From: Pontibacter beigongshangensis | GTDB lineage: Bacteria; Bacteroidota; Bacteroidia; Cytophagales; Hymenobacteraceae | DNA length: 64,000 bases | Reading direction: 5' to 3' | NCBI RefSeq assembly: GCF_014332515.1 | Contig: NZ_VFSD01000004.1 | Span: 124,001 to 188,000, forward strand | Shown: one piece after another, positions 25,792-35,300 of the stretch | Position numbering within the stretch: the stretch's first letter is position 1 | Layout: every line of letters begins with the position of its first letter | The notes under the pieces: generated by a model | Told to the model about the DNA's origin: nothing | The model's database searches: none | Seen by the model: only the letters and a program-made list of their open reading frames with translations | Made by a program: the position numbers and the translations under genes

Positions 25792-27420
25792 TTAATTGGC
25801 ATAAGCAGGGTTCTGCGGATATACCCCGGCATCCAGGGCAATGGCCGACAAGGGAATCGGGCGCAAAATTTTATAGTGCCCGTTTGCTCCCTGAAACGGC
25901 TCGACACCCATGTTTACCAGCTCTATCACCTGCGGGTTGTACTTTTTGTTGCGTTCCATGAGTTTGCCGGTACGCTTCAGGTCTGCCCAGCGGTGGCCTT
26001 CTCCGGCCAGTTCACGGGCTCTCTCGTCCAGAATAAAGTCGATGTTAATATCACTCGCCCCTATTTGCATGTCTGCCTCATGGCCCGGCATGGCAGCGCG
26101 ACGGCGTACCTCGTTTATTCGGTTGGCAGCTGTGGCGTTGTCGCCCTTCTTAAAGTAAGCCTCGGCAGCGAGCAGGTACGTCTCCCCTAGGCGGGCCAGA
26201 AAGAGGTCGTGCGTGTAGCGCACAGACGGCAGCGAGTTTCTGTCATACTTGCTTAGGGCAGGATATTCCGCCTGGTTGTTCAGACTCCACCACTCCGGAG
26301 AGATAGGCTTTATCCGGGCATTGCGCCGATTAGCCGGGTCTGCTGCCCGCCAGCTTGCCGTATCAGCGATTTGCTGTTGTGTTCTGGGGTAGTAGTAGCT
26401 GATCGGGTATTTGTTCGGATCTTCGTGGTAACCGACATACGGCGAGGTGCGCACGATCATAAAGGTGCCTTCAAACCGGCTGTCGTACTCGCCAAAAACA
26501 TTCCAGAGGTACTCTGATACTTTCAGCCGCAGTTGTTTAAACACCCCCTCGCTGGTACCTGTAATCAGAGGGCCGTACGGGGTGTCCCACTGGTGGGTGC
26601 CACCGTTCAGGGTGGAAGCGGCATCGTACTGGATAGAAAAGATAATCTCCGGGTTTGCATCGTTTTTGAAAGCGAAGATCTCCTTGTAGGGTACAGAAAG
26701 TGCCTGCCCGTTTATGGCTGCATCAGCATAGGTGGCGGCCTTGTCGAAATCAGACGCCTGACCGAAGGTTTCATAGCCTCTGGTAAGGTAGGCTTTTGCC
26801 AGAAAATGCCGCACCGCGCGCTTGGTAACCCGGCCAAACTGCGCTTGTGTTTCGGGCACCTCATTCAGCGCCTGCTCCATCTCGGCAATAATAAACTGGT
26901 AAGTTTCTTCAGCTGATTGCCGTTCAAAATGGGTGATGGGCTTATCCACCATTTCCGTTACGATACTTACCCCGCCAAAGTGCTGCACCAGCAGGAAGTA
27001 GTAGTAGGCTCTCAGAAACCGCATCTCCCCTTTACGCGATTCTAACGCTGTAAAATCAGCCGTTTTCTCTGCATAGTGAAGCGCAATGTTCGTCACCTGA
27101 ATGCTCCTGTAAACCGCGTGGAAAAAGTCGGACACCTGCCTTGTGCCGGGCGTGAGGGTGTGGTAGCTGGTGAGCCCCAAAGGAGCCTCCTGCCCTGTGC
27201 CAAAGAACAGATCAGTGCCAGACAGAAAAATAAACGGCTGCGGCTCATACACCTCCCGAAGGGTAGAGTACGCGGAGTTGACCAGTGTCTCGTAGCCTCC
27301 CTGCGTCAGGTAATAGGTATCGGCAGTGGCATTGCTTTTATTGTCTTCATCTAAAAAATCTGAACAACTACTGGCCGACAGAAGACACAATAACCCTGAT
27401 ATATATAGAAACTTTTTCAT
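25792..27420 (-). CDS. SusD/RagB-family nutrient-binding outer-membrane lipoprotein
   Basis: A 542-residue SusD-like lipoprotein. The signal peptide ends in LLSASSC (lipobox Cys about residue 19) followed by SDFLDEDNKS. TPR-like N-terminal helices (KGEMRFLRAYYYFLLVQHFGG) and the C-terminal SusD block (FILDERARELAGEGHRWADLKRTGKL) are clear. It caps the SusC1 barrel on the cell surface and binds the glycan. It starts five bases after the susC1 stop. The ligand cannot be inferred from the sequence. Confidence 0.95.
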   Translation of the reverse strand: MKKFLYISGLLCLLSASSCSDFLDEDNKSNATADTYYLTQGGYETLVNSAYSTLREVYEPQPFIFLSGTDLFFGTGQEAPLGLTSYHTLTPGTRQVSDFFHAVYRSIQVTNIALHYAEKTADFTALESRKGEMRFLRAYYYFLLVQHFGGVSIVTEMVDKPITHFERQSAEETYQFIIAEMEQALNEVPETQAQFGRVTKRAVRHFLAKAYLTRGYETFGQASDFDKAATYADAAINGQALSVPYKEIFAFKNDANPEIIFSIQYDAASTLNGGTHQWDTPYGPLITGTSEGVFKQLRLKVSEYLWNVFGEYDSRFEGTFMIVRTSPYVGYHEDPNKYPISYYYPRTQQQIADTASWRAADPANRRNARIKPISPEWWSLNNQAEYPALSKYDRNSLPSVRYTHDLFLARLGETYLLAAEAYFKKGDNATAANRINEVRRRAAMPGHEADMQIGASDINIDFILDERARELAGEGHRWADLKRTGKLMERNKKYNPQVIELVNMGVEPFQGANGHYKILRPIPLSAIALDAGVYPQNPAYAN

Positions 27421-27424
27421 ATTC

Positions 27425-30400
27425 TTAGAAGTTTATGTTTGTACCAATCTGATAAATAGAGAAGGAGGATGAGTTGGCATTCGACCCGGATAAACCGGCT
27501 CCCGCCCATTCAGGATCGAACCCGTCGTACTTGGTCCATACATAGGGGTTAAGTGCGTTCACGTACAGCCTGGCACCCTGCAGACCTAACTTTTTAAGCA
27601 GCACGGGTCCGAAATTATAGCCCAAGGTAACATTCTGCAATCGCACAAAAGAGGCGTCCTTGTTAAAGCCCGGATAGCCGTAATCCTCCGCGTCTTCGCC
27701 CCAGTACTGCCCCTGGTTGCGCGGTTGCGGATAGGTGTTGCTGTATCTTGATACTGTCACCGGGTTGTCGCGCATGTAGTAAGGCACGTCCAGGATCTGC
27801 TTGCTGTTAAGGTCGGTGAATTCGCGGTGGAAAGGGCTGTACAGGTACACGCCCTGGGCAGTATAAAGGTTAGCCGTGAAATCGAAGTTTTTGAAAGAAA
27901 AAGTAGAGGCCAATCCACCTACCCAATCCGGAATCGGCGAGCCCAGCACCTTCATGTCGTTATCGATATCGATCACGCCATCGCCATTCAGGTCCTTCAC
28001 TTTGGCGGTTCCCTCTAAGGTTAAGTCTCCTTCCGGCACTTCATCTTTCTGCCAGATGCCGTCGAACACCATGCCGTACACCACGTCTACAGGCTCGCCA
28101 ATAAACCAGCGGTTGGCTACGTCATCCTCTTTTTTACCATAGAGCTCCACAATCCGGTTTCGGTTGGCAGAGAACGTGAAGTTGGTTTCCCAGGTAAAGT
28201 CACCGGCTTTTACGTTGATGGTTCTCAGTTGCAGTTCCACGCCTTTGTTGCTGAGCGAGCCTACGTTGTCCATCATTGTGGCCCAGCCGGTCGGCACGGC
28301 CAGTTTCCGCTCCATCAGCAGGTTCAGCGACAACTTATCGTACACGTTCACTTCGCCGGCAATTCTGTTGTTCAGGAAACCAAAGTCAACCCCCAGGTTC
28401 CACTCGCGGGTGCGCTCCCAGGTCAGGTCTTTGTTTGCGATGGCACTCGGACGGAAGCCATTGGCCAGGGACCCGTTCCAATCGTAATAGGTCTGGCGGT
28501 TTACGGCAAACTGGGTCTCATAAGGGTTAATGTTGTCGTTGCCGGTATAGCCGAAGCTCAGCCTCACTTTTAAATTGGAGATGGCGCTCATATCTCGCAA
28601 GAAGGTTTCTTCAGAGGCTATCCAGGCTGCCCCAACAGATGGGAAGAAAGCCCACTTATGGCCGGGAGCCAGGCGGGAAGAGCCGTCCCAGCGGGCGGTT
28701 GCCGTCAGCATATACCTGTCCCGGAAGGAGTAGTTCAGCCTGTTGGTATACGACATCAGCGTGCTCTTGCGGTAGTCGCTCGAAAGGTTAAAGGTGTTCT
28801 GAGGGGCACTGCCGAGGTTGAAGAACTCCGAGTTGAACGGCAGGCCATTGCCATAGCCATACAGATACTCATACCTGTCCATCAGCATGGAATGAATAAA
28901 GTCGTAATCGAACCTGTGCTCATTCAGTTGCTTGCTTACCCGCAGCTGGTTGTCCCAGATATAAGAAAAATCCTGCGAGGTAGACATCTGGGCTCTGTTG
29001 GTGTTGCCGGTTGCCAGGGCATCCCAATACTCGCCGGAACGCTGAAACCGCATGTTAGGCGAGAAGGTAGACCGGAGCGAAATACCCTCTATTGGCTTGA
29101 ACTGCAGGTGGAAATTGGAGATCAGGTAATACTGCTGGGTGTTGAACTTGTTATACTTCAGTTCCGCCAGGGGGCTCACGTTGCCCGAAATTCCGGTCAT
29201 CGGCTGCCGGATCAGTTCGCCGTTCTCATCAAAAGCCGGGGCATAGGGAGGCATCCGGAAAAGCTGCCGCATGGCCGTGCTGCTCCTCAACTCCCGGTCG
29301 GTATAGGCCAGGTTAATATTGGTGCCCATCGACCACTGCTCCGAAATGTTGGCGTTCACGTTGCCCTTGAAGTTATACTTTTTGAACTCCTGCCCTTCAA
29401 TGTTTCCATTATCGCCCTGGTAGCCGGCACCTATGGTAAAGTTAAGCTTTTCGTTCCCTCCCGACCCGGAAATGAAGTGGTTGGTCTGGATGCTCGATTT
29501 TAATTGCTCCCCAAGCCAGTCGTAGTGGTTGCGGTTGCCCAAGTGCAGTTTCCAGTACTCATGGGCCGCACCAGACGAAGGGAAACCATAGAGCCCGTCC
29601 GGAGCTGATGGAGTTCTTCCGGCTACCAGGTCGCCCACAATGCCCCTGTTCATGGTATACAAAATGGCTTCGTCCGCATCCAGGAAGTCGGGCATGTTGG
29701 CGATGGTCCGGATGCCCGTGAAGCCGGAATATTGCACCCCGGTTCTTCCCTTCAGGCCTGCCCCGGATTTGGTGGTCACGATCACCACGCCGTTTGATCC
29801 CCTGGAACCGTAAATGGCCGTGGAGGAGGCGTCTTTCAGGATGTCGATCCGTTCAATGTCCATCGGGTTCAGGAAGTTGATATTGTCGGTCATCACCCCA
29901 TCCACCACAAACAAGGGGTTACCGCCAGTCAAGGAGTTGATGCCCCTGATGTTGATGTTGAAATCGCTTCCGGGTAAACCGGTGTTGGCCGTGATATTGA
30001 CACCGGCCACCTGCCCCTGCAGCGCGGCAAGCGGACTGGTGGTTCCTCTCTTCACAATATCCTCGTTGCTCACCGATACCACGGCACCGGTCAGGTCAGA
30101 CTTCTTAATTTCGCCGTAGCCAACCACCACAACCTCCTCCAAAGCACGGGCATCTGGCAAGAGCGTTACGTTAATAGTTGAACGGTTATTGATGGCTACT
30201 TCATGGGTTTTAAAGCCGATGTAAGAAATCACCAGCGTGCCGTTTCCGTCCGGCACAGGGAGGCTATAGGAGCCATTTATATCGGAGGCTGTTCCTCTGG
30301 AAGTGCCTTTCAGCACGACCGTCACCCCGGGAAGCCCCTCTCCTTTTTCATCTGTCACTTTTCCGGAGATGCTCCTTTCCTGCTGAGCTCCGCCTCCGGG

Positions 30401-30538
30401 AGTGATGCTACTAATCTGTTGCTGCCCGCTGCCCGGCAAACCCGTAGCGGATACATGCCCTTGGCCAAAGGCCAGCTGGCATGCCCCTAGCAGCATACAC
30501 GGCAATACCATTTTTTTGATCGCGTAATACTTTCTCAT
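27425..30538 (-). CDS. SusC/RagA-family TonB-dependent outer-membrane receptor
   Basis: A 1037-residue SusC-like TonB-dependent transporter. It has a signal peptide (to about residue 26), a carboxypeptidase-regulatory-like domain (about 55-130, ISGKVTDEKGEGLPGVTVVLKG) and the TonB-linked EEVVVVGYG box. A plug domain with NIRGINSLTGGNPLFVVDGV and SSTAIYGSRGSNGVVIVTT precedes a beta barrel ending in Phe. It imports oligosaccharides with SusD1. It has no adjacent glycosidase, unlike a complete polysaccharide locus. Two LacI-type operators lie about 290 and 350 bases upstream. Confidence 0.95.
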   Translation of the reverse strand: MRKYYAIKKMVLPCMLLGACQLAFGQGHVSATGLPGSGQQQISSITPGGGAQQERSISGKVTDEKGEGLPGVTVVLKGTSRGTASDINGSYSLPVPDGNGTLVISYIGFKTHEVAINNRSTINVTLLPDARALEEVVVVGYGEIKKSDLTGAVVSVSNEDIVKRGTTSPLAALQGQVAGVNITANTGLPGSDFNINIRGINSLTGGNPLFVVDGVMTDNINFLNPMDIERIDILKDASSTAIYGSRGSNGVVIVTTKSGAGLKGRTGVQYSGFTGIRTIANMPDFLDADEAILYTMNRGIVGDLVAGRTPSAPDGLYGFPSSGAAHEYWKLHLGNRNHYDWLGEQLKSSIQTNHFISGSGGNEKLNFTIGAGYQGDNGNIEGQEFKKYNFKGNVNANISEQWSMGTNINLAYTDRELRSSTAMRQLFRMPPYAPAFDENGELIRQPMTGISGNVSPLAELKYNKFNTQQYYLISNFHLQFKPIEGISLRSTFSPNMRFQRSGEYWDALATGNTNRAQMSTSQDFSYIWDNQLRVSKQLNEHRFDYDFIHSMLMDRYEYLYGYGNGLPFNSEFFNLGSAPQNTFNLSSDYRKSTLMSYTNRLNYSFRDRYMLTATARWDGSSRLAPGHKWAFFPSVGAAWIASEETFLRDMSAISNLKVRLSFGYTGNDNINPYETQFAVNRQTYYDWNGSLANGFRPSAIANKDLTWERTREWNLGVDFGFLNNRIAGEVNVYDKLSLNLLMERKLAVPTGWATMMDNVGSLSNKGVELQLRTINVKAGDFTWETNFTFSANRNRIVELYGKKEDDVANRWFIGEPVDVVYGMVFDGIWQKDEVPEGDLTLEGTAKVKDLNGDGVIDIDNDMKVLGSPIPDWVGGLASTFSFKNFDFTANLYTAQGVYLYSPFHREFTDLNSKQILDVPYYMRDNPVTVSRYSNTYPQPRNQGQYWGEDAEDYGYPGFNKDASFVRLQNVTLGYNFGPVLLKKLGLQGARLYVNALNPYVWTKYDGFDPEWAGAGLSGSNANSSSFSIYQIGTNINF

Positions 30539-30693
30539 GGCTTTTACATTAGAGATTTAACATAAAACTTTTACTTCCTGATATTCTTCATGCGCATTTG
30601 ATATTAGATTAATTCTGTTACTAAAAGGGTTTTAAAAGACGGTTCAGCTTCATCAAGACGAAAGACAGCATGCAGAGTCGTTGGGGCATAGAA

Positions 30694-30748
30694 GGAGCGG
30701 CAGAGGTTCAGAAAAGCTGGAAAGGCCAATTTTCATTAGAATAATTGC
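30694..30748 (-). repeat. Dispersed intergenic repeat, copy 8 (degenerate)
   Basis: On the minus strand: GCAATTATTCTAATGAAAA, then a diverged core (TTGGCCTTTCCAGC) and CCTCTGCCGCTCC. Confidence 0.6.
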
Positions 30749-30824
30749 TTTTCCATTGTGACAGAGAAGAACCTTACAGGGTCCTCAGGATGCGAGCAGC
30801 GGTAGTTGTAATAACTCCTTATTA

Positions 30825-30838
30825 TGTAAACGTTTTCA
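30825..30838. promoter_or_regulatory. LacI-family operator, site 1
   Basis: TGTAAACGTTTTCA, one half-site mismatch from the perfect palindrome at site 2. It carries the central CG typical of LacI/GalR-family operators. Confidence 0.6.
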
Positions 30839-30889
30839 AAGTTAAAGCATATTTTCTGCTAGATTATTGTTTCAACAAGAATATGGCAC

Positions 30890-30903
30890 TGTAAACGTTT
30901 ACA
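30890..30903. promoter_or_regulatory. LacI-family operator, site 2
   Basis: A perfect 14-bp palindrome TGTAAACGTTTACA. Its centre is 65 bp from site 1, close to six helical turns, which would suit looping between the two sites. Confidence 0.65.
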
Positions 30904-30928
30904 TATAATAATGTAGGTAAAAATATTT

Positions 30929-30952
30929 TTACTTACAAACATTAGTAAGTAA
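30929..30952. promoter_or_regulatory. Palindrome and shared 20-bp motif, site A
   Basis: TTACTTAC and GTAAGTAA arms enclose eight bases. The inner 20 bases (30933-30952) match the motif TTACAAAnnTTAGTwAGTAA also found at 49418-49437 and, less closely, at 55542-55562. Confidence 0.45.
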
Positions 30953-31160
30953 TTTTTAATCTGATTTTAATGTCCCTCATTAATAAGCCTGGACAAAAGC
31001 TCCTTCCACTGCCCGCCCGTAACTGAAAATAGGGCACCACAACAGCCGCCATAAAGTTTTCTGGCTGGTGAATCTGAATACAGGAAAATAGGAATAAGCC
31101 AGAATTTGATAAATTGCAGGTCTATAGCATAAGCACCCTACGACCATAAGCGAACCAGAC

Positions 31161-32111
31161 ATGAAGATAAAGAAGGCAGTTATTACCGCAGCCGCCCGCG
31201 GAGAACGATTGTACCCGGTGGCAGACACCATTCAGAAGGCCATGCTCCCGGTTATCGACATCGATGGCCTGCACAAGCCCGTTATCCAGATTATTGCTGA
31301 GGAAGCCTTTGCCAGTGGCATAGAGGAGCTTGGTATTGTGTGTGCCCCCGGCGACGGGGAGCGCTACCTGAGTTCCTTCGCCTCGCTGCGCGACAACCTG
31401 CTGAAATCCTTTAAAAGTGTGGACTGGGCCAGGAAGCAGGCCGAGAAGGTAGACGACCTGCTGCACCGGCTGCAGTTTGCTGAGCAGCAGGAACCCCTGG
31501 GCTATGGCCACGCCGTGTACTGCGCCCGTGAATTCGTGAACAACGAGCCCTTCCTGCTCCTGCTCGGCGATTATCTCTACGTGTCGGATATGCTGCAAAA
31601 GCGATGCGCGGCGCAGCTGGTGGAGCTGGCCACACAGGAGAGCTGCTCAGTTTCGGCTGTAAACCCTACCATAGAACACCAGATAGGCCGCTATGGCACC
31701 CTTACCGGCAAACAGGTTGCAGGTAAAACTGGCGTGTACCAGATCGATAAGATCATAGAGAAACCGTCGTTAAGCATAGCCGAACTGGAATTGCAGACGC
31801 CCGGGCTGCGGGTGGGCTACTACCTCTGCTTTTTCGGCATGCACGTGTTCACCCCTGCTGTGTTCGATCTGCTGCAAAAGCAGGTGGAGCAGCACAGCCA
31901 GAACGTTATGCTTACCCCTGCCCTGCAGGAACTGGCCACACAGGAAAAGTACCTGGCCCTGGAAGTGAAAGGCAATCGCTATGACCTGAGCCGCAAACAC
32001 GGCCTGCTCAGTGCGCAGGTGGCCCTCGGCCTGGCCGGTGAAGCCCACAGCGAAACCCTCACCACCCTGGTGGAGTTGCTGGCCGAAGCCAACGCCCGAA
32101 AATCAAACTAA
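31161..32111 (+). CDS. GalU-like nucleotidyltransferase (UTP-glucose-1-phosphate uridylyltransferase family)
   Basis: A 316-residue sugar-phosphate nucleotidyltransferase. The nucleotide loop is degenerate: AAARGERLYPVADTIQKAML replaces the usual G-x-G-T-R-x-x-P-x-T. FLLLLGDYLYVSD retains the Asp that binds Mg2+/NTP, and KIIEKPS matches the sugar-binding block. It most resembles bacterial GalU. Activity may be altered by the changed loop. It is followed in the same direction by the kinase-pyrophosphorylase fusion, 224 bases away, so the two probably act in one nucleotide-sugar pathway. Confidence 0.85.
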   Translation: MKIKKAVITAAARGERLYPVADTIQKAMLPVIDIDGLHKPVIQIIAEEAFASGIEELGIVCAPGDGERYLSSFASLRDNLLKSFKSVDWARKQAEKVDDLLHRLQFAEQQEPLGYGHAVYCAREFVNNEPFLLLLGDYLYVSDMLQKRCAAQLVELATQESCSVSAVNPTIEHQIGRYGTLTGKQVAGKTGVYQIDKIIEKPSLSIAELELQTPGLRVGYYLCFFGMHVFTPAVFDLLQKQVEQHSQNVMLTPALQELATQEKYLALEVKGNRYDLSRKHGLLSAQVALGLAGEAHSETLTTLVELLAEANARKSN

Positions 32112-32128
32112 AAAAGACGCAGGACACA

Positions 32129-32320
32129 AGACACAGGATTTTTAAGTAACAGATCGGCGGTACCACTTCCTGAAAGGTAAGAGCAAGAAGAGCTAAAACA
32201 TAAGTAATAAAACCATAAGGCTGGCAATTATTTAAATAAAAACAGCCCTCCGGCGCCTTTTGCTGCCGTTGCCACAGTTCTAGTAAATTGCATAAGGTGC
32301 TGCGTCTTATATCCTGTGTC
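32129..32320. repeat. Inverted GACACAGGAT units flanking repeat copy 9
   Basis: GACACAGGAT at 32130-32139 and its complement at 32311-32320, each next to an AGACGC/GCGTCT word, lie on either side of the dispersed repeat in this gap. Confidence 0.4.
32225..32273 (+). repeat. Dispersed intergenic repeat, copy 9
   Basis: CAATTATTTAAATAAAAA, CAGCCCTCCGGCGCC, then TTTTGCTGCCGTTGCC. It lies between two same-strand genes. Confidence 0.75.
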
Positions 32321-32334
32321 TCAAAATAAAAAGG

Positions 32335-35300
32335 ATGAATATTTTTATACAAACCATCACCTCGGCAGAGGCCACTATACGTAACCGGTCTTTTTTTGAA
32401 CTCAGCCGGGGCTTATCGGCCAGGGAGCTGCAGCGTGACCTGCGGGAGCTGGATGTTTTCCGGAAAACCACGCCTAACCTATACGACAAGGTAAGGGCGA
32501 TCCTGTTCCTGTATGCAGGCTACCGGTTTTTCCTGATGCAGGCCAGCGAGACACCTTCTGTCGGCAAAATAGCTTATGCCGGGTTTGAGCACCTGCTGGG
32601 CCGGAGGTTTGAGAAAGCCATCAGCACATTTTTGCAGGAGCTGGAGAAGCACGGACCTAATGCCGCCCTGTTCATCGCCCTGTCTGAAAGTTATCACCAC
32701 CTGTCGTTCCAGATCCTGGCCGACCAGGTGCGCAGGAGCGTGCGCTCCAGCAAAGGCAACCAATGGATGTTCCGGGTAGGCCACCAGCAGGAGCACCCGA
32801 TCCGGATTCACCCGCGGCTGCTGCAGCGCACTGACAATTCGCTCTTCTACCCGATCCTGCACGAGCACACCTCCGTGCGCATGGACCTCACCCACAGCGG
32901 CTGGTCCGATATCTTTTTCCTCGGGATGGACTACCCGGAAGGCGCCCGGGTAATTAACCTCTCCATCGACCTGGGCGTGTTTGGCCGTGATGCCGACATA
33001 CGTCCGCCCCTGCACGCGTATGTGCGCGTTATCCAGGAGCCGGTGCTGCGCCTGACCAGTATCGACCTGAACACCACCAAAGATATCCAGGACCTGGCCG
33101 ACCTGTTTAATTTCGGCAACGATTACCTGAGCCTGGTAAAGGCCGGCGTGATTGCCTCCGGGTTAATTCCGCCCTCTTTTGAAGGCACGAACCAATCCCT
33201 GCCCGAAATTCTGGCCCGTATCGTGGCGCCGGGCATGGGCATAGAACTGGTGACCAAAGTAAACGATATCCCGAAAGGCTCCCGCTTCGCCGTTTCCACC
33301 AACCTGCTGGGCTCCATTATCAGTCTGCTGATGCGGGCTACCGGCCAGACAAAATCAGTAGAAGGTGGTTTGGATGAAACGGAAAGACGCCTGGTTGCCT
33401 CCCGGGCTATTCTGGGGGAGTGGATTGGCGGCTCCGGCGGTGGCTGGCAGGACTCAGGCGGCGTCTGGCCCGGCATTAAAGCTATACAGGGCACGTTTGC
33501 GCAGGAAGGCGACCCGGAGTACGGCATCAGCAGAGGCACGCTGCTGCCGCGCCACCGCGTGCTGCAGGGCCATGAAGTGCACCCCGCCATGGCCGACAAA
33601 ATTATGAGCTCGCTGGTGCTGATGCACGGCGGCATGGCCTCTAACGTAGGCCCCATCCTGGAGATGGTGACGGAGAAATACCTCTTGCGCGGCGAACAAG
33701 AATGGGCGGCACGGCAGCAGACCAACCAGATCTTCGACAACATACTGGCGGCCATCCGCGATGGTGATATCCAAAAACTGGGAGCCAACACCGCCAGAAA
33801 CTGGGAAGGCCCCATCAAAACCATTATTCCCTGGGCCTCCACCTATTTTACCGAGCAGATCATCGCTAAAGCAAAGCAGACGTTTGGCAACGATTACTAT
33901 GGCTTCCTGATGCTGGGCGGCATGTCGGGTGGCGGCATGGGCATGTTCGTGAACCCGGAGCGCTACGAAGATTACAAACTGGGCGTGCTCGACATCCTCC
34001 GGAAAACCAAGTCCGAACTGTCGGACTCGCTGCCGTTTGCCATGGAGCCGGTGGTGTACAACTGGAGCATCAACCACAAAGGCACCTGGTCTACGCTGCA
34101 CGAAGGCAACGAGGCGCTGATGCCGGAGCAGTACTATGCCATCCATGTGTCGGAGCTGGTACGAAAAGAGCCTTCCACCATTTCTTATATCAGGCGGGCG
34201 GAGATAGACCTTTTCACGACTTATTGCGAACAGAACAACCTGGCTTACCCCCTGCTGCGCACCATCGTGAGCAACCTGTTTAAGGTGTCGGACCCTACCA
34301 CGCAAGGCAACCGCAGCCTCGAAAATGAGAAGGCGGAGCAGGTGAAGAAGTCTAATGGCTTCGATTTTATCCAGCATGAGGAAATCAGGGAGCAGCTGCA
34401 GAAAGGCCGCATCGGCTTATCCCGCAACCGCCTTCCTGCCGAAACCTCCATCGAAGATGTACAGGCTGGCGATACGGTGAACCTGGAGGATCTGGCCACT
34501 GCCAAAACAACCGGTGCCGCCGCCATCCGTGCCGGCAAAGTAGCCGTGCTCAGCCTGGCAGCCGGTGTGGGCAGCCGCTGGACCAAAGGAGCCGGCGTGA
34601 TAAAAGCGTTGAACCCCTTTGTGGAAATTAATGGCCGGCACCGCAGCTTCCTGGAAATTCACCTGGCCAAGACCCGCAAAGTGGCAGCGCAGTATCAGGC
34701 GCAGATTCCGCATATCGTGGCCACCAGTTATCTGACGCATGCCCCTATTAGCAGGAAACTGAAGCAGACGCAGAATTTCGGCTATGCAACAGGCGCTGTT
34801 TACCTCTCAGAAGGCCGCTCGATCGGGCAGCGTTTTGTGCCGATGGAGCGCGACCTGCGTTTTATGTGGGAGGAGATGCCACAGGAGACACTCGATGAGA
34901 ACAAGCAGAAAGTGCGCGATGCCGTGCGCCAGAGCATGATCAACTGGGCAAAGGGCAAAGGCGAAGGAACCGACTATGTCGACAACATCGCCGCACAACG
35001 CTTCTCGCCGCTTGGCCACTGGTATGAAGTATCGAACATGCTGCGCAATGGCACGCTGGCCAAACTCCTGCAGGAGCAGCCGCAACTGCAGACCATCATG
35101 CTGCACAACATTGATACCTTAGGAGCCGACATTCACGCAGCCGCTCTTGGCTACCACCTGGAGTCGGGCAACATGCTCACTTTTGAGGTGGTGCCACGCC
35201 GCATCGAAGACCAGGGCGGCGGATTGGCTCGCGTAAACGGCCAGGTACGCTTGCTCGAAGGCCTGGCCCAACCCCGCGAGGAAGATGAACTCAAGCTAAG

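Larger units (their letters stand above)
30539..31160. other. Regulatory intergenic region between susC1 and galU-like gene
   Basis: 622 bases between divergent genes. It holds repeat copy 8 (30694-30748), two LacI-type operators (30825-30838, 30890-30903) and the palindrome/shared motif at 30929-30952. No regulator gene is in the window. Confidence 0.7.

Noticed and set aside
28658-29503. 281-codon plus-strand ORF inside susC1
   Set aside because: Antisense shadow of a clear SusC gene; composition reflects the opposite strand.
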